A stretch of DNA of 64,000 nt from 20CM-2-55-15 sp963738025 (GCA_963738025.1 CAVTWA010000024.1:1-64000), one strand, 5' to 3'; positions 24,999 to 34,515 are shown, numbered from the stretch's first letter. Numbers and translations: made by a program. Notes: a model not told the origin generated them from the letters alone.

Positions 24999-26285
24999 TC
25001 AAAACGTAAAGCTCGTCTGAACGAAGCCGCTGTTGAAGTGTGGCTGGCCCGGCGCACGCCGTTGATTCCGGTATTCGAATTTAAGAGCTGCAAAGCTGCT
25101 CAGGTCGTAGCGGACGCCGAGCGTCGATCCCGCGAGGTTCGCCACCGGCTGAAGCTGGAACAGGGTATCGGATTTCGGAACGTGAATGTATTCCCACCGA
25201 TAGTACGGCTTCCAGCGTTTTTCGAGGAACGGAAGGCGATAGGCCATCTGAACGTAGTACGCAAGGCTGTTGGCTATCGGCGAGGTCGTGGTGAGGTTTT
25301 CATGACGTGCGTTGGCGATCTCCGCAATGATTTCGGGCGTTTCCCGCGTCCACACAAAATGGGCGGAGGTAATCCACTCGCCGATCGCCGGGCCTCCCGT
25401 GGGATTCACTTTGTCGCGGTAAGCCGAACCGCCGACCTGTAAGCCGTACAGGCGATCCGGCCGGACATACATGTTCACCAGCCAGGCGCGGTTGTTGTTG
25501 ATATCGCCGGCGTCACCGCCCCGGCTGATGACATTGCCCCGGCCGTTACCCACACCGAAGTTGTAATTCAAATTCATACCGGATGCCGGGAGAGCGCCTT
25601 CGAGAAGTGCGCCGATGAAATGCACGGGAATGAATCGGCCTCCGAACTGCGTCATTTCCGGCCGGCTGACCGTCGTCTGCAGCCATTGTCCATGGTGGAA
25701 AGCGGTATTCCAGTAGTTTATCGGCGTGTGATAACGGCCGAACGAGGCCTTGAAATAATCGTTATGATCGAACCGGATGATACTACGCTCGACTTCCGCA
25801 TTGAATCCCGTTACGGGCGGCGTACCGGTGCCCGCATCCGTCCGGGCCGTAAGGCTCAATTCGCCCATGAAGCTGACTTTAGGCGATAAGTTCGAATTGA
25901 GGTGCAGGATGAATTGACCTTCGGTAAATCCGCTTTTCGTACCGGGCTGGTCGGAACCGCTGAAATTGAAATCGCTGAACCCGGCTATCTTCAGGTTCGG
26001 CCCGGCCTCCGGTGCGGGTTCTACGACCGTGTGGGCCATGTCCGCCATTTGTTGCGGGCTTGGAGGCGGAGGTGGCGCCGCCGGCGACGGCGGTTGAGCC
26101 TGCGCTGCAGCGGGCGCCTTTGGACCTTCCAGGTCGGCAACACGCTTTTCGAGCTGTTCGATCCGGGTCAACAACGATTGAATCAGTTCCGCGTCGCTGG
26201 GCGCCGTATTTCGTTGCTGCGCCCGCAGAAGCGGCGCTGCAGCAAAAAGCCAAAATACAGTCGTAGCGACGATCAATGGCCTCAT
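24999..26285 (-). CDS. outer-membrane porin-like beta-barrel protein
   Basis: 428 residues. A signal peptide (1-22) is followed by a short coiled coil (ELIQSLLTRIEQLEKRVADLEG), a Pro/Ala-rich linker and about 310 residues of alternating beta strands ending in TSFTF, with the terminal Phe used for barrel assembly. The N-terminal coiled coil plus barrel layout resembles OprP/OprO-type and other acidobacterial porins. First gene of the porin, binding protein, kinase, regulator operon (gap to the next gene 10 bases). Confidence 0.85.
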   Translation of the reverse strand: MRPLIVATTVFWLFAAAPLLRAQQRNTAPSDAELIQSLLTRIEQLEKRVADLEGPKAPAAAQAQPPSPAAPPPPPSPQQMADMAHTVVEPAPEAGPNLKIAGFSDFNFSGSDQPGTKSGFTEGQFILHLNSNLSPKVSFMGELSLTARTDAGTGTPPVTGFNAEVERSIIRFDHNDYFKASFGRYHTPINYWNTAFHHGQWLQTTVSRPEMTQFGGRFIPVHFIGALLEGALPASGMNLNYNFGVGNGRGNVISRGGDAGDINNNRAWLVNMYVRPDRLYGLQVGGSAYRDKVNPTGGPAIGEWITSAHFVWTRETPEIIAEIANARHENLTTTSPIANSLAYYVQMAYRLPFLEKRWKPYYRWEYIHVPKSDTLFQLQPVANLAGSTLGVRYDLSSFAALKFEYRNQRRAPGQPHFNSGFVQTSFTF

Positions 26286-26349
26286 CCTGCCCTCCCGGTT
26301 AGATCATCATGAACTATGATTTTCAAGTTCTCTCCTGAACCAAAATCCC

Positions 26350-26500
26350 GCTGGAGTGTAGTCGAAATCATGCACGTTACAAAATACTCGTGTCGCAGGA
26401 CAAGCAAGGTCACTGCAGGCGCGGGCTGAAAGCCCGCGCCTGCGCTGAACTGCCCCCCACAGGGTTTTGTCAGAAACCCCGATTTCGACTACACTCCAGC
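26350..26500. mobile_element. 151-bp MITE-like element with 20-bp perfect inverted repeats
   Basis: GCTGGAGTGTAGTCGAAATC at 26350-26369 is repeated in exact reverse complement at 26481-26500. The interior has no gene and contains a strong palindrome of the GCGGGCTGAAAGCCCGC type (about 26415-26445). The size and terminal repeats fit a non-autonomous miniature element or a dispersed palindromic repeat. No transposase with these ends is in the window. It fills the divergent promoter region between the porin operon and the aminotransferase gene. Confidence 0.6.
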
Positions 26501-26577
26501 GCTGAATTTCAAAGAGAGTCCCCCGGCGGAAGACTGGTCCGGCGTCTGGGTCATGACATCGAAGTAAAGGCACCGCT

Positions 26578-27763
26578 ATGACAACGCTGCAATTCGGGCA
26601 CCCGATGCGGGATCACTGGATGCTCGACCCGGCAATTACGTATCTCAACCATGGAACGGTCGGCGCGCCTCCGAAGATCGTGCTGGAGACGCAGCAGAAG
26701 CTGCGCGATGAAATGGAACGGCAACCGTCGCGCTTTCTGTTGCGCGAGGTGTCGCCAAAGGGAGTCGGGCTCTGGAAGCGCGAATCGTCGAGGATTCGTG
26801 ACGCGGCAAATGTCATCGGCGAGTTTCTCGGCGCGAAAGGTGATGATGTGGTGTTCGTCGACAATACGACGACGGGCATCAACGCGGTTCTGCGCAGCTT
26901 CGATTTTCGCGAAGGCGATGAAGTCCTCCTGCCGGATGTGACTTATGGCGCCGTCCGCTATGCTGCCGAATACGCCGCCCGAGTCCGCGGCGCAACAGTG
27001 CGAACCGTCGAATTCCCGAAGTTCGTCATTGGAGCGGACGACATCGTTAATGCAATCGATGCGGCAATCACGGCAAAAACGCGAATCGTGATTATCGATC
27101 ACGTCACGAGCGGTACGGCGCTGATCATGCCCGTCGCCGGGATTGCGGAGCACTGCCGCCGGCGAGGCGTCGCGGTCCTGGTGGATGGAGCGCATGCGCC
27201 CGGATCGATCCCTGTGGACATTGCATCATTAGGTGTCGACTGGTATACGGGAAATCTCCACAAGTGGGCGTGGTCGCCGCGGAGCAGTGCTGTGCTGTGG
27301 GCGAACCCCGCGCGGCAACCCTCCTTGCGTCCTGCCGTGATTTCGTGGGGGCTCGATCAGGGTATGACTCAGGAATTCGACTGGCCCGGGACCCGCGATC
27401 CGACGCCGCATCTTGCCGCGCCGGCCGGTATCGCGTTCATGCGGGAACTCGGCGTCGATCGCGTTCAGCGGTACAACCATGACCTGGCACTGTTTGCGGG
27501 AAGGGAACTTGCGAGGCATTTCGACGAGAAATTATTAGGCCCCGAGGACATGATCGGAACAATGGTCACTGTGCCATTGCCCGCGCAGTTCGGATCCACG
27601 CCGGATGATGCCGCTGTCACTTCGAGACGTGCTGCTCTTCGAGCATCACATCGAAGTCCACGTCGGCGCATTGAACGAGCAGGTTTGTGTGCGCGTATCG
27701 GCCCAGATCTATAACGACATGTCCGATGTCGAGCGGCTCTTGAAGGCCCTCGCCCCTCGCTGA
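26578..27763 (+). pseudogene. class V PLP-dependent aminotransferase with a late frameshift
   Basis: The first 345 residues match isopenicillin-N-epimerase/cysteine-desulfurase-like enzymes: LNHGTVGAPP near the start, a cofactor region NTTTGINAVL, DGAHAPGSIPVD and the PLP-binding Lys in TGNLHKWAWSP. Near 27612 the frame changes by one base; the conserved end (RDVLLFEHHIEVHVGAL ... SDVERLLKALAPR) continues in the next frame to the stop at 27761-27763. Joined length is about 394 residues, normal for the family. One indel, natural or from sequencing, disrupts the small domain. The substrate is not predictable. Confidence 0.8.
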
Positions 27764-27827
27764 GCAGGGAAGAAATTACAAGAGGCACAAAAGCACAGAG
27801 TAGCCTTATTATATTGCAATATTAATA

Positions 27828-27833
27828 TATAAT
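27828..27833 (+). promoter_or_regulatory. -10 box in an AT-rich operator-like region before the ArsR gene
   Basis: TATAAT ends 7 bases before the ATG at 27841, and no ribosome binding site is visible, so the transcript may be leaderless. The surrounding 30 bases (about 27806-27835) are almost pure A/T with imperfect dyad symmetry (TATTGCAATATTAATATA), which suits an ArsR-type autoregulatory operator. Confidence 0.4.
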
Positions 27834-27840
27834 AATGGCC

Positions 27841-28179
27841 ATGCAGGATCTCGGAAAGTTCAAGGCGGAGTTCTTCAAGGCGCTGGCGCATCCGCTGCGG
27901 ATTGCCATCATCGATGCGCTGCGGGACGGCGAGGCCGGTGTCAATGAGTTGTGCGTTCGGCTGGGTGTGGAGCAGAGCACTGTATCTCAACAACTGGCGG
28001 TGTTGCGCAGCCGGAACATTGTTGTTGGACGCAAGGAAGGTCTCGGCGTCTATTACTCGGTAATGGACACCTCTGTGTTCAGACTTCTGGATGTCGCGAA
28101 GCAGATCTTCAACAACCAATTAATCGGCGTGAAGGACATGTTGAAAGAAATGTCCCGGCCCGCCGCGAAGCGCCGATGA
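27841..28179 (+). CDS. ArsR-family transcriptional regulator
   Basis: 112 residues (114 from the ATG at 27835). The winged helix covers residues about 8-85: FFKALAHPLRIAIIDALRDGE, then recognition helix VEQSTVSQQLAVLRSRNIV and the wing GRKEGLGVYYSV. The usual ArsR metal-binding ELCVCDL is replaced by NELCVRLGV, leaving one Cys, so metal sensing is doubtful. The stop overlaps the ATG of the SulP gene (ATGA), so the two are translated together and the regulator probably controls the transporter. Confidence 0.88.
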   Translation: MQDLGKFKAEFFKALAHPLRIAIIDALRDGEAGVNELCVRLGVEQSTVSQQLAVLRSRNIVVGRKEGLGVYYSVMDTSVFRLLDVAKQIFNNQLIGVKDMLKEMSRPAAKRR

Positions 28180-29867
28180 ATTCCTGGACTCCAAAATCGA
28201 TTACCGCGTTGCGAACATATTCCCGGCAGACGTTTTTCTCGGATGTGATTGCCGGTATCACTGTCGGACTTGTCGCTCTGCCGCTCGCTATGGCGTTTGC
28301 CATCGCTTCGGGTGTGCCGCCCCAGACGGGTTTGTATTGCGCGGTCGTTGCGGGTTTTCTGATCTCTGCCCTGGGCGGGTCATCCACTCAAATCGGCGGA
28401 CCGACCGGCGCATTCGTGGTGGTGGTGTTCGGCATCGTCGCCCGCTACGGTATCGACGGGCTCTACATGTGCACCTTGATGGCCGGTATTCTTCTGGTGG
28501 TTCTGGGGGCCACGGGGCTGGGCAGCACGATTAAGTTCATACCGCGGCCCGTTGTCGTGGGTTTTACCAATGGCATTGCCGTGGTTATTGCCAGCACGCA
28601 AATCAAGGACTTCTTCGGGTTGAATACCGGGCCCTTACCAGGCGATTTTCTCGGCCGGATGGAAACGCTTGTTACCCACTTCACGACGTTGTCGTTTCAG
28701 GAAACGGGACTCGCTGTTTTCGCACTTGCCGTCATTTTCCTCTGCACCCGTTACGTCAAGAAAGTTCCGCCGTATGTTGTGGCGCTGTTTGCGGGCACGA
28801 TTGCTGTCGTTGTATTCCGGTTGCACGTCGAAACCATCGGAACGCGGTTCGGCGGGATTCCGGCGGGATTGCCTGTCTTCCGCATTCCGAAATTCCGGCC
28901 CGACCTTCTGCGTCCTCTTATATCTCCGGCCATCACTGTAGCGATGCTCGGAGCGATCGAATCCTTAATGTCGGCTGTCGTCTCGGATCGGATGAGCGGT
29001 GACCGGCACAATCCCAACGTGGAACTGCTGGGGCAGGGCATCGCCAATATTGTTTCTCCCTTGTTTGGAGGCATTCCAGCGACCGGGGCAATTGCCCGGA
29101 CGGCCACCAACGTACGCTCCGGAGCAAAGACGCCGGTAGCCGGCATGGTGCACGCGCTAACGCTGCTCTGCATTCTCCTGTTCGCCGCGCCGCTGGCTAA
29201 ATTTATTCCGCTTTCGGTTCTGGCGGCGATTCTTCTGGTTGTGGCCTATCGCATGGGGGAATGGCACGAAATCTCGGAGCTGTTCAAACTATCGCAGTTC
29301 GAGATCGGCACGTGGATAATCACCTTCGGTCTGACCGTCTTCGCCGATCTGACGGTGGCTGTTGAGGCGGGGATGATCATCGCCGCGCTTGTATTCATCC
29401 GCAAGGTGACGCGCAGTACGACGGTGTCCCAGGTGACTCCGGAATACATCGAGGAAGGTCGCGCTCATATTCTGCAGGATAAGGACATTCCGTCCTACGT
29501 GGCGGTATTTCGCATCCATGGACCGTTTCTGTTTGGGACGACCGACAAATTGGAGGCGGTCCTCCACGACCTTGCCTGCCTGCCGCCGATTATCATTTTG
29601 CGATTGCGCAATATGACGGCGATCGATGCCACCGGGTTGCAGGCCCTCGAGCAGTTTGCCGATACAGTTCACTCTTCCGGCCGCGGCCTTATTTTGTGCG
29701 GCGCCCCCGACCGTCCCGGCCAGATGATGCGGCGAGCGGATTTTGAGGACCATCTGGGCAGGAAAAATATCTGTGAGAACATTTCGAGTGCGCTGGACCG
29801 TGCGAAAGAATTGTTCGAAGACTCCACCACGGTCAGCAATCTAGCTTCATCCATTCCAGGTTTCTGA
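28176..29867 (+). CDS. SulP-family anion transporter with STAS domain
   Basis: 563 residues. About 12 membrane helices begin with the family motif GITVGLVALPLAMAFAIASGVPPQTGLY; SSTQIGGPTGAFVVVV and GQGIANIVSPLFGGIPATGAIARTATNVRSGA are typical SulP blocks. A cytoplasmic STAS domain follows (residues about 440-560, with LRLRNMTAIDATGLQAL). Members carry sulfate, bicarbonate or other anions; the substrate cannot be read from sequence. Start overlaps the ArsR stop. Confidence 0.92.
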   Translation: MNSWTPKSITALRTYSRQTFFSDVIAGITVGLVALPLAMAFAIASGVPPQTGLYCAVVAGFLISALGGSSTQIGGPTGAFVVVVFGIVARYGIDGLYMCTLMAGILLVVLGATGLGSTIKFIPRPVVVGFTNGIAVVIASTQIKDFFGLNTGPLPGDFLGRMETLVTHFTTLSFQETGLAVFALAVIFLCTRYVKKVPPYVVALFAGTIAVVVFRLHVETIGTRFGGIPAGLPVFRIPKFRPDLLRPLISPAITVAMLGAIESLMSAVVSDRMSGDRHNPNVELLGQGIANIVSPLFGGIPATGAIARTATNVRSGAKTPVAGMVHALTLLCILLFAAPLAKFIPLSVLAAILLVVAYRMGEWHEISELFKLSQFEIGTWIITFGLTVFADLTVAVEAGMIIAALVFIRKVTRSTTVSQVTPEYIEEGRAHILQDKDIPSYVAVFRIHGPFLFGTTDKLEAVLHDLACLPPIIILRLRNMTAIDATGLQALEQFADTVHSSGRGLILCGAPDRPGQMMRRADFEDHLGRKNICENISSALDRAKELFEDSTTVSNLASSIPGF

Positions 29868-29915
29868 AAACTCATGAAGCGGCTGCCTGCAATCGCTTCC
29901 TCAGTGTTACACCAA

Positions 29916-30797
29916 TCATTGTTTCGGTTCGCTGATTTCAAACTTCACGTCGACTTCAAAAGGTCGAAAATTCGAATAATCGGCCCGGCCATCGACGTTG
30001 TTATAGGCGCTTTCGTAGCGCTCGGTCATCGAGGTGGGCACGAGGATTTTTACGTTTTTGCCAGTCCCGTACGTGACCTCGATCCGGCCCTTCACCCGAG
30101 ACGAAGCATAGGGATTTTCGATCTCAAATTCCGTCTGCAGAACACGTCCGGTTTCGGGTTCAATCCAGAACGTACCGTTGGAATAGAGTGTTTCGCCCTT
30201 GCCGCCGGAGACCAGCGAGCGGCCGCTCGTTTCGCGAAAATGGACCTTCCAGGTTTGAACGCCGCCCAGCCTGGCGGAGCCGGTTCTCTCGAATGCAAAG
30301 CGTTTGACCTGATCCTTCCGGAGTACACGCAGAGCGAATGTGGGTAAATTGATTTCCCGCTGGACGTCCCCCAGATTGTACTCAGTGCTGTCGTGCTTCA
30401 TGTTCTGCAGGAGCTTTGCATTCGTGTCAGGAGAATTGTCGAATACATCCTCGAAGGCCGGGGCCGTCTCTTTGACTTTAAGACCATCGACGCGATTTAC
30501 CTTTCGAAGCGCTGCCCATTCATCTCCGACCTGGATGATCAGGAAGTCTGATTGCGTACGGCGCTGCATCCTGCGCGCGACTCTCGGTGGGGTACTGTTG
30601 TCGTACCACACGCTGGATTGGAGGTACTCCTCGGTGCCGATGAGATTTCCCAGCTCCGCTTCATACTGCGCGACGTATTCGCTGGCGCGCGCAAGCACGG
30701 TGTCCAGTTGGTCAGCTTGCCGGGCCGGGATAGTGGTCGCACCTGCGAACATGAGAGGAACACAAAGCCAGCAGAAGCGGGTGAATACGGACTTCAT
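29916..30797 (-). CDS. secreted hypothetical protein, acidobacterial type
   Basis: 293 residues with a signal peptide (residues 1-24, MKSVFTRFCWLCVPLMFAG) and a mature part rich in beta strands: YEAELGNLIGTEEYLQSS, VGDEWAALRKVNRVDG, GTFWIEPETGRVLQTEFE and VPTSMTERYE near the end. The pattern of a duplicated lipocalin-like or LolA-like beta structure is common in acidobacterial proteins of unknown function. Monocistronic; converges with the SulP gene. Confidence 0.75.
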   Translation of the reverse strand: MKSVFTRFCWLCVPLMFAGATTIPARQADQLDTVLARASEYVAQYEAELGNLIGTEEYLQSSVWYDNSTPPRVARRMQRRTQSDFLIIQVGDEWAALRKVNRVDGLKVKETAPAFEDVFDNSPDTNAKLLQNMKHDSTEYNLGDVQREINLPTFALRVLRKDQVKRFAFERTGSARLGGVQTWKVHFRETSGRSLVSGGKGETLYSNGTFWIEPETGRVLQTEFEIENPYASSRVKGRIEVTYGTGKNVKILVPTSMTERYESAYNNVDGRADYSNFRPFEVDVKFEISEPKQ

Positions 30798-30878
30798 GCA
30801 GTGGGATTTAGCCACAAAAATGCCTAAAAAGCACTTTAAACGAAAACCGTCTTGGACAAGTATGGTCTGCGGCCTCGC

Positions 30879-32591
30879 CTACACCGCGCCGACGGCTTGT
30901 TCGGTAATCTGCTTGAGGTAAACCTCGGCGAGCCTGCGGGTACGGTCGCCGCTGGTGTCGAGTTTCTCGATCAGGTCCTGATCGGGATTGCGAATGCCTT
31001 CGATCTGCTCGCGTTTCAAACCCAATGCTTCGGCGATGACGGGATCGGCGCCGTCGTCCGCGACGAGAAAGTACGCGACAACGGATTTCTTTTGCCCGTC
31101 GCGCGCAACGCGGCCGATACACTGTTCGTGGACGCCGGGACTCCAGTCCAATTCACCGAACACGATCGAACTTGCAACCTGCTGCAGGCCGTCCAGCCCG
31201 GCGCCGGATCTCAGAGATAGAATCAAAATGTTGCTGTCGCCATTGACGAACGATTCTTTGGCCTTTACTTTTTCCATCGCGCTTTCGGAGCCCGTGTACA
31301 TGATGGGTTGCAGGTCTCTGAGCTTGGCGTTCCAGATCGAATACACTTCGCGGTGCCAGCCGCAGAGGACCACCTTTTCTCCGGATTCGACGAGCAGCCG
31401 CACGAAATCCGCAACATACGGCGCCTTGGCGATGCCCGTGGCTTGCCGCAGCATACTATTGAGTTGCTCGGACGCCAGCCACTTCTGGCCCTTTTCCGTT
31501 TCGTTCTGCTGAAGAATGATGCGCGCGAGTTCGGCCGCGCTGTTTTCGACGGAATCTAATGCAGCGCGATCGGAGCCGATCCTGTGCGGCACGCGGATGA
31601 CGGGAGGCAACTCGCGTCCGACCTGTTCGCGCGTATGCCGGAGCATCAGAAACTGTTCCCGGCAGTAGGCGCCGAAAGCTTTGGGATCGCGGATCTTCAG
31701 GCCGCGATTATCTAGAGTGCTGCACCATTCCGCAGTGAATTCCTGCCAGGTGCCGAGCACGCCCGGCTTGAGAATATTCAGGACGTTGAACATTTCGGTG
31801 CCGTAATTGTAAATAGGCGTTGCCGAGAGGCCGAGCCGGTAGTTGCACGCCGATGCAATCGCTTTTGCGCCGCTGTACTTCGCCGTCATGGCCTCACCAT
31901 CTCCATTGCTGGCATGGCGCAGTTCCTGAATTTCGTCGAACACGATGCTTTTGCAATACCTGGACAGGACGTCAGCCCAGCCGCTCAGCTTGTGATAGTT
32001 GATAATCACAACGTCCGGCCCGCGATTCAGGAATTTCGGCAATTCGTAAGGAGTGCCCTTCTTGATAACGTGAGTGCGGAGCAGAGGTGCGAAATAACGG
32101 ATCTCGTCCTCCCATTGGTAGGGCAGGTGTGTGAGTGTCACAACGAGTGCCGGAAGCGTTCGCGGATCGCTGAAGCTGCAGATGGCCGAAACTGTTTTTC
32201 CCAAGCCGACATCATCGGCAATCAGCAGGAAGCCGTTGGTCAGGTAAATTTCGGCTTCTCGCGACTGGTACGACCGGGGCGGCAGGGTCAACGAAAATCG
32301 CCGCGGCTCGTAAGTCGTATCGATGATGCGTTCGAGACGCAAAATCGTATCGCGATGCTGCCTTGCGCCAGCGCGCAGAGCATTGCTCGATTCTTCGTCG
32401 AGACTGTGCGGATAACGCTGACAGAACCACTCCAGATCGCGACACGTCTCCGGAGTGTGCGATAGCTGGATGATTCCATGACTTTGCCGTCCGGCTTTGC
32501 CGAAAACCCGCTTGAGCCGGACGTGAATATGAGGTTCCGTTTCGATATTCCAGGTGTTGGTTTTAAGCCACACGCGGCCATACGTCTTCAT
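30879..32591 (-). CDS. SNF2/DEAD-like helicase
   Basis: 570 residues. Superfamily 2 motifs in order: motif I ADDVGLGKT, Ia VVTLTHLPYQW, motif II VFDEIQEL (DEIQ, where DEAH/DExx is usual), motif III GLSATPIYN, motif V LRSGAGLDGLQQVASSIVF and motif VI HEQCIGRVARDGQ, the last pair characteristic of SNF2 enzymes. There is no obvious extra domain. The ATG at 32591 overlaps the stop of the upstream nuclease gene (TAATG), so the two are coupled. The pair may act in DNA repair or phage defence, or derive from a phage. Confidence 0.88.
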   Translation of the reverse strand: MKTYGRVWLKTNTWNIETEPHIHVRLKRVFGKAGRQSHGIIQLSHTPETCRDLEWFCQRYPHSLDEESSNALRAGARQHRDTILRLERIIDTTYEPRRFSLTLPPRSYQSREAEIYLTNGFLLIADDVGLGKTVSAICSFSDPRTLPALVVTLTHLPYQWEDEIRYFAPLLRTHVIKKGTPYELPKFLNRGPDVVIINYHKLSGWADVLSRYCKSIVFDEIQELRHASNGDGEAMTAKYSGAKAIASACNYRLGLSATPIYNYGTEMFNVLNILKPGVLGTWQEFTAEWCSTLDNRGLKIRDPKAFGAYCREQFLMLRHTREQVGRELPPVIRVPHRIGSDRAALDSVENSAAELARIILQQNETEKGQKWLASEQLNSMLRQATGIAKAPYVADFVRLLVESGEKVVLCGWHREVYSIWNAKLRDLQPIMYTGSESAMEKVKAKESFVNGDSNILILSLRSGAGLDGLQQVASSIVFGELDWSPGVHEQCIGRVARDGQKKSVVAYFLVADDGADPVIAEALGLKREQIEGIRNPDQDLIEKLDTSGDRTRRLAEVYLKQITEQAVGAV

Positions 32592-32962
32592 TACAACTGG
32601 CCCTCCCACACTGCGACCGCGAACAGCGGTCTTCCATTCATCTTTTCCGGAAGCCTTGCGAGTCTGGCGCGCGCCGTCAGCAGGATGAGCGCGGCAATCT
32701 CCGGACATTGCGCGTAGCGATGAAGCTGCCGCAAGACCTGGCTGGGGCTTCCCTTTACTTTCAGTTCGATGCCGAACTTGCAGCCCGGCAGATAGAAGTC
32801 GATCCGGCCGTATTCCGGCCCGAGTTGATGCTCGCGCATAAAACCGATGTTGTGTCGCAGCAATACCGCTTCGAGGCTGCGTTGAAAGCTGTCCTCCGAT
32901 CCCACCGAATAGCGATAGGTCTTCAGCAATTCAACGAGAGCGGCAAGTGACAGTTCTGACAC
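32591..32962 (-). CDS. small PD-(D/E)XK nuclease
   Basis: 123 residues with a nuclease core: Asp55 (YGRIDFYLP), then Glu66 and Lys68 in GIELKVKG, the D-x10-ExK spacing of PD-(D/E)XK enzymes, followed by a helix (SQVLRQLHRYAQ) that places a conserved Gln/His. The size resembles VRR-NUC and Holliday-junction-resolvase-like nucleases that accompany helicases in phages. It is translationally coupled to the SNF2-like helicase. Confidence 0.75.
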   Translation of the reverse strand: MSELSLAALVELLKTYRYSVGSEDSFQRSLEAVLLRHNIGFMREHQLGPEYGRIDFYLPGCKFGIELKVKGSPSQVLRQLHRYAQCPEIAALILLTARARLARLPEKMNGRPLFAVAVWEGQL

Positions 32963-33088
32963 GTCCCAACAGTGAAGGAGGTGAAGGTCATCTCTGGTCT
33001 ATTGCCGCCGCAACCGGAAAAAATCTCCCTGGGATGTGGAATTGCTTGAGAACATAAGAAGAGACCTTCAAGTAACGGACAATCGAAG

Positions 33089-34486
33089 ATGAGTCTCCAC
33101 CGGAGTTTAACGGTTTTAACCATTGGATCGGCGGCGGTTGCGCTGGTTGCAGCGATCGCTCTTGTTTTGTTGCCGACCTATCTCCATCGCGCGGCGCTGG
33201 ATGTGCAGAGGAGCTTGCAAAACGTCCGGGTTGCTGAAGAAATACAGCGAGATCTTCTGAATTACGTGGTGACGCCGGATGAGGCACTACGGCGCCAGAG
33301 CGAAACTGATTTGCGCGAAAAGTTGAGTCGAGCTCGCATGTTTGTAAATGCCGCCGGTGAAGACGACGCACTGGAAGAGGCGTCGCGCGCAATGGAAGCC
33401 TACATCAGCAAGAGCCGGCAGGGCGCCAGAGACGAGGCAAGCCTCGAAAAAGCGCTTGCTTCACTGCAAGAAGTCGTTGCGATCAATGTTGGACAGGCCG
33501 ATACATCCGTGCAGAGAGCTGCCCGATGGGATCGCCTCGGAGACTGGATCGGCATTGGTTGCGCTGCATTGTTAGGAGTCGGCGTGACTGGAATGCTGAT
33601 CTGGCTGGGAGTTTTTGCGTTCCGTCCGGTGTTTGAAATCCGTGACGCAATGAGATCGTTCGGCGAAGGCACCAGGAACGCAAGGGCGCCTGAACATGGT
33701 CCCGAAGAACTGCGGCTCATCGCCGCGCAATTCAATGACATGGCCGAGACGCTTGAACGGCAACAGAATAACCAGCTTCATTTCCTGGCAGCCGTGGCGC
33801 ATGATTTGCGGAATCCACTGGTGGCGCTCAATTTGTCTGCTCAAATCCTTTCAGCCGAACGCGCCAGCCTTCCCGGGAAGGTTTCCGACTTGATGTCGAT
33901 CATCGAGCGGCAGGTTCATCGCCTCGATCGGATGATCGGCGACCTTCTGGATCGTTCGCGGATTGAAGGAGGGCAGCTCGACGTAAAAATGGTGGAATGT
34001 GACGCGCGAAAAATCATGCACGATGCCTTTGACCTTTTCCGGTCCAGCTCGACGAAGCATAAGTTTGTGTCGCAGGTACCCGATTCCGAGGTTCCGATTG
34101 TATGCGACCCGTTTCGCATAGAGCAGGTTTTGAACAATCTGATCAGTAACGCCATTAAATATTCTCCGGCTGGCGGTGAGATCAGTCTGGAACTCAAACC
34201 GGATCGCGATCACGTTTTGTTTCAGGTCTCCGATCACGGAATGGGGATTGCGCAGGAAGAGGTTCCTTATATTTTCGAACCGTTTCGGAGAGTTCGAAGC
34301 GGTGCGGAAGACATTCCGGGCGTCGGGCTCGGCCTCTCCGTTGTCCGGCGGATCGTGCAGGCGCACTCGGGCCGCATTGAGGTCGAGAGCCGCGTCGGGC
34401 AAGGTACCACCGTGCGCGTGTATCTGCCTGTCGAGCGCCATAAGGATGCTTCCCCGCTACCGGTGTCTTCCGCGCATCGACTGTAG
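33089..34486 (+). CDS. sensor histidine kinase
   Basis: 465 residues. Membrane segments at about 8-30 and 153-178 frame a helical periplasmic domain; HAMP follows, then HisKA with His238 (LAAVAHDLRNPL) and HATPase_c with N box NNLISNAIKYSP, G1 DHGMGI and G2 GVGLGLSVV. No response regulator gene is adjacent, so it is an orphan kinase here. It is divergent from the nuclease-helicase operon. Confidence 0.9.
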   Translation: MSLHRSLTVLTIGSAAVALVAAIALVLLPTYLHRAALDVQRSLQNVRVAEEIQRDLLNYVVTPDEALRRQSETDLREKLSRARMFVNAAGEDDALEEASRAMEAYISKSRQGARDEASLEKALASLQEVVAINVGQADTSVQRAARWDRLGDWIGIGCAALLGVGVTGMLIWLGVFAFRPVFEIRDAMRSFGEGTRNARAPEHGPEELRLIAAQFNDMAETLERQQNNQLHFLAAVAHDLRNPLVALNLSAQILSAERASLPGKVSDLMSIIERQVHRLDRMIGDLLDRSRIEGGQLDVKMVECDARKIMHDAFDLFRSSSTKHKFVSQVPDSEVPIVCDPFRIEQVLNNLISNAIKYSPAGGEISLELKPDRDHVLFQVSDHGMGIAQEEVPYIFEPFRRVRSGAEDIPGVGLGLSVVRRIVQAHSGRIEVESRVGQGTTVRVYLPVERHKDASPLPVSSAHRL

Positions 34487-34515
34487 GCAGCAGGACAGCT
34501 GTGGTACGTTGAGGC

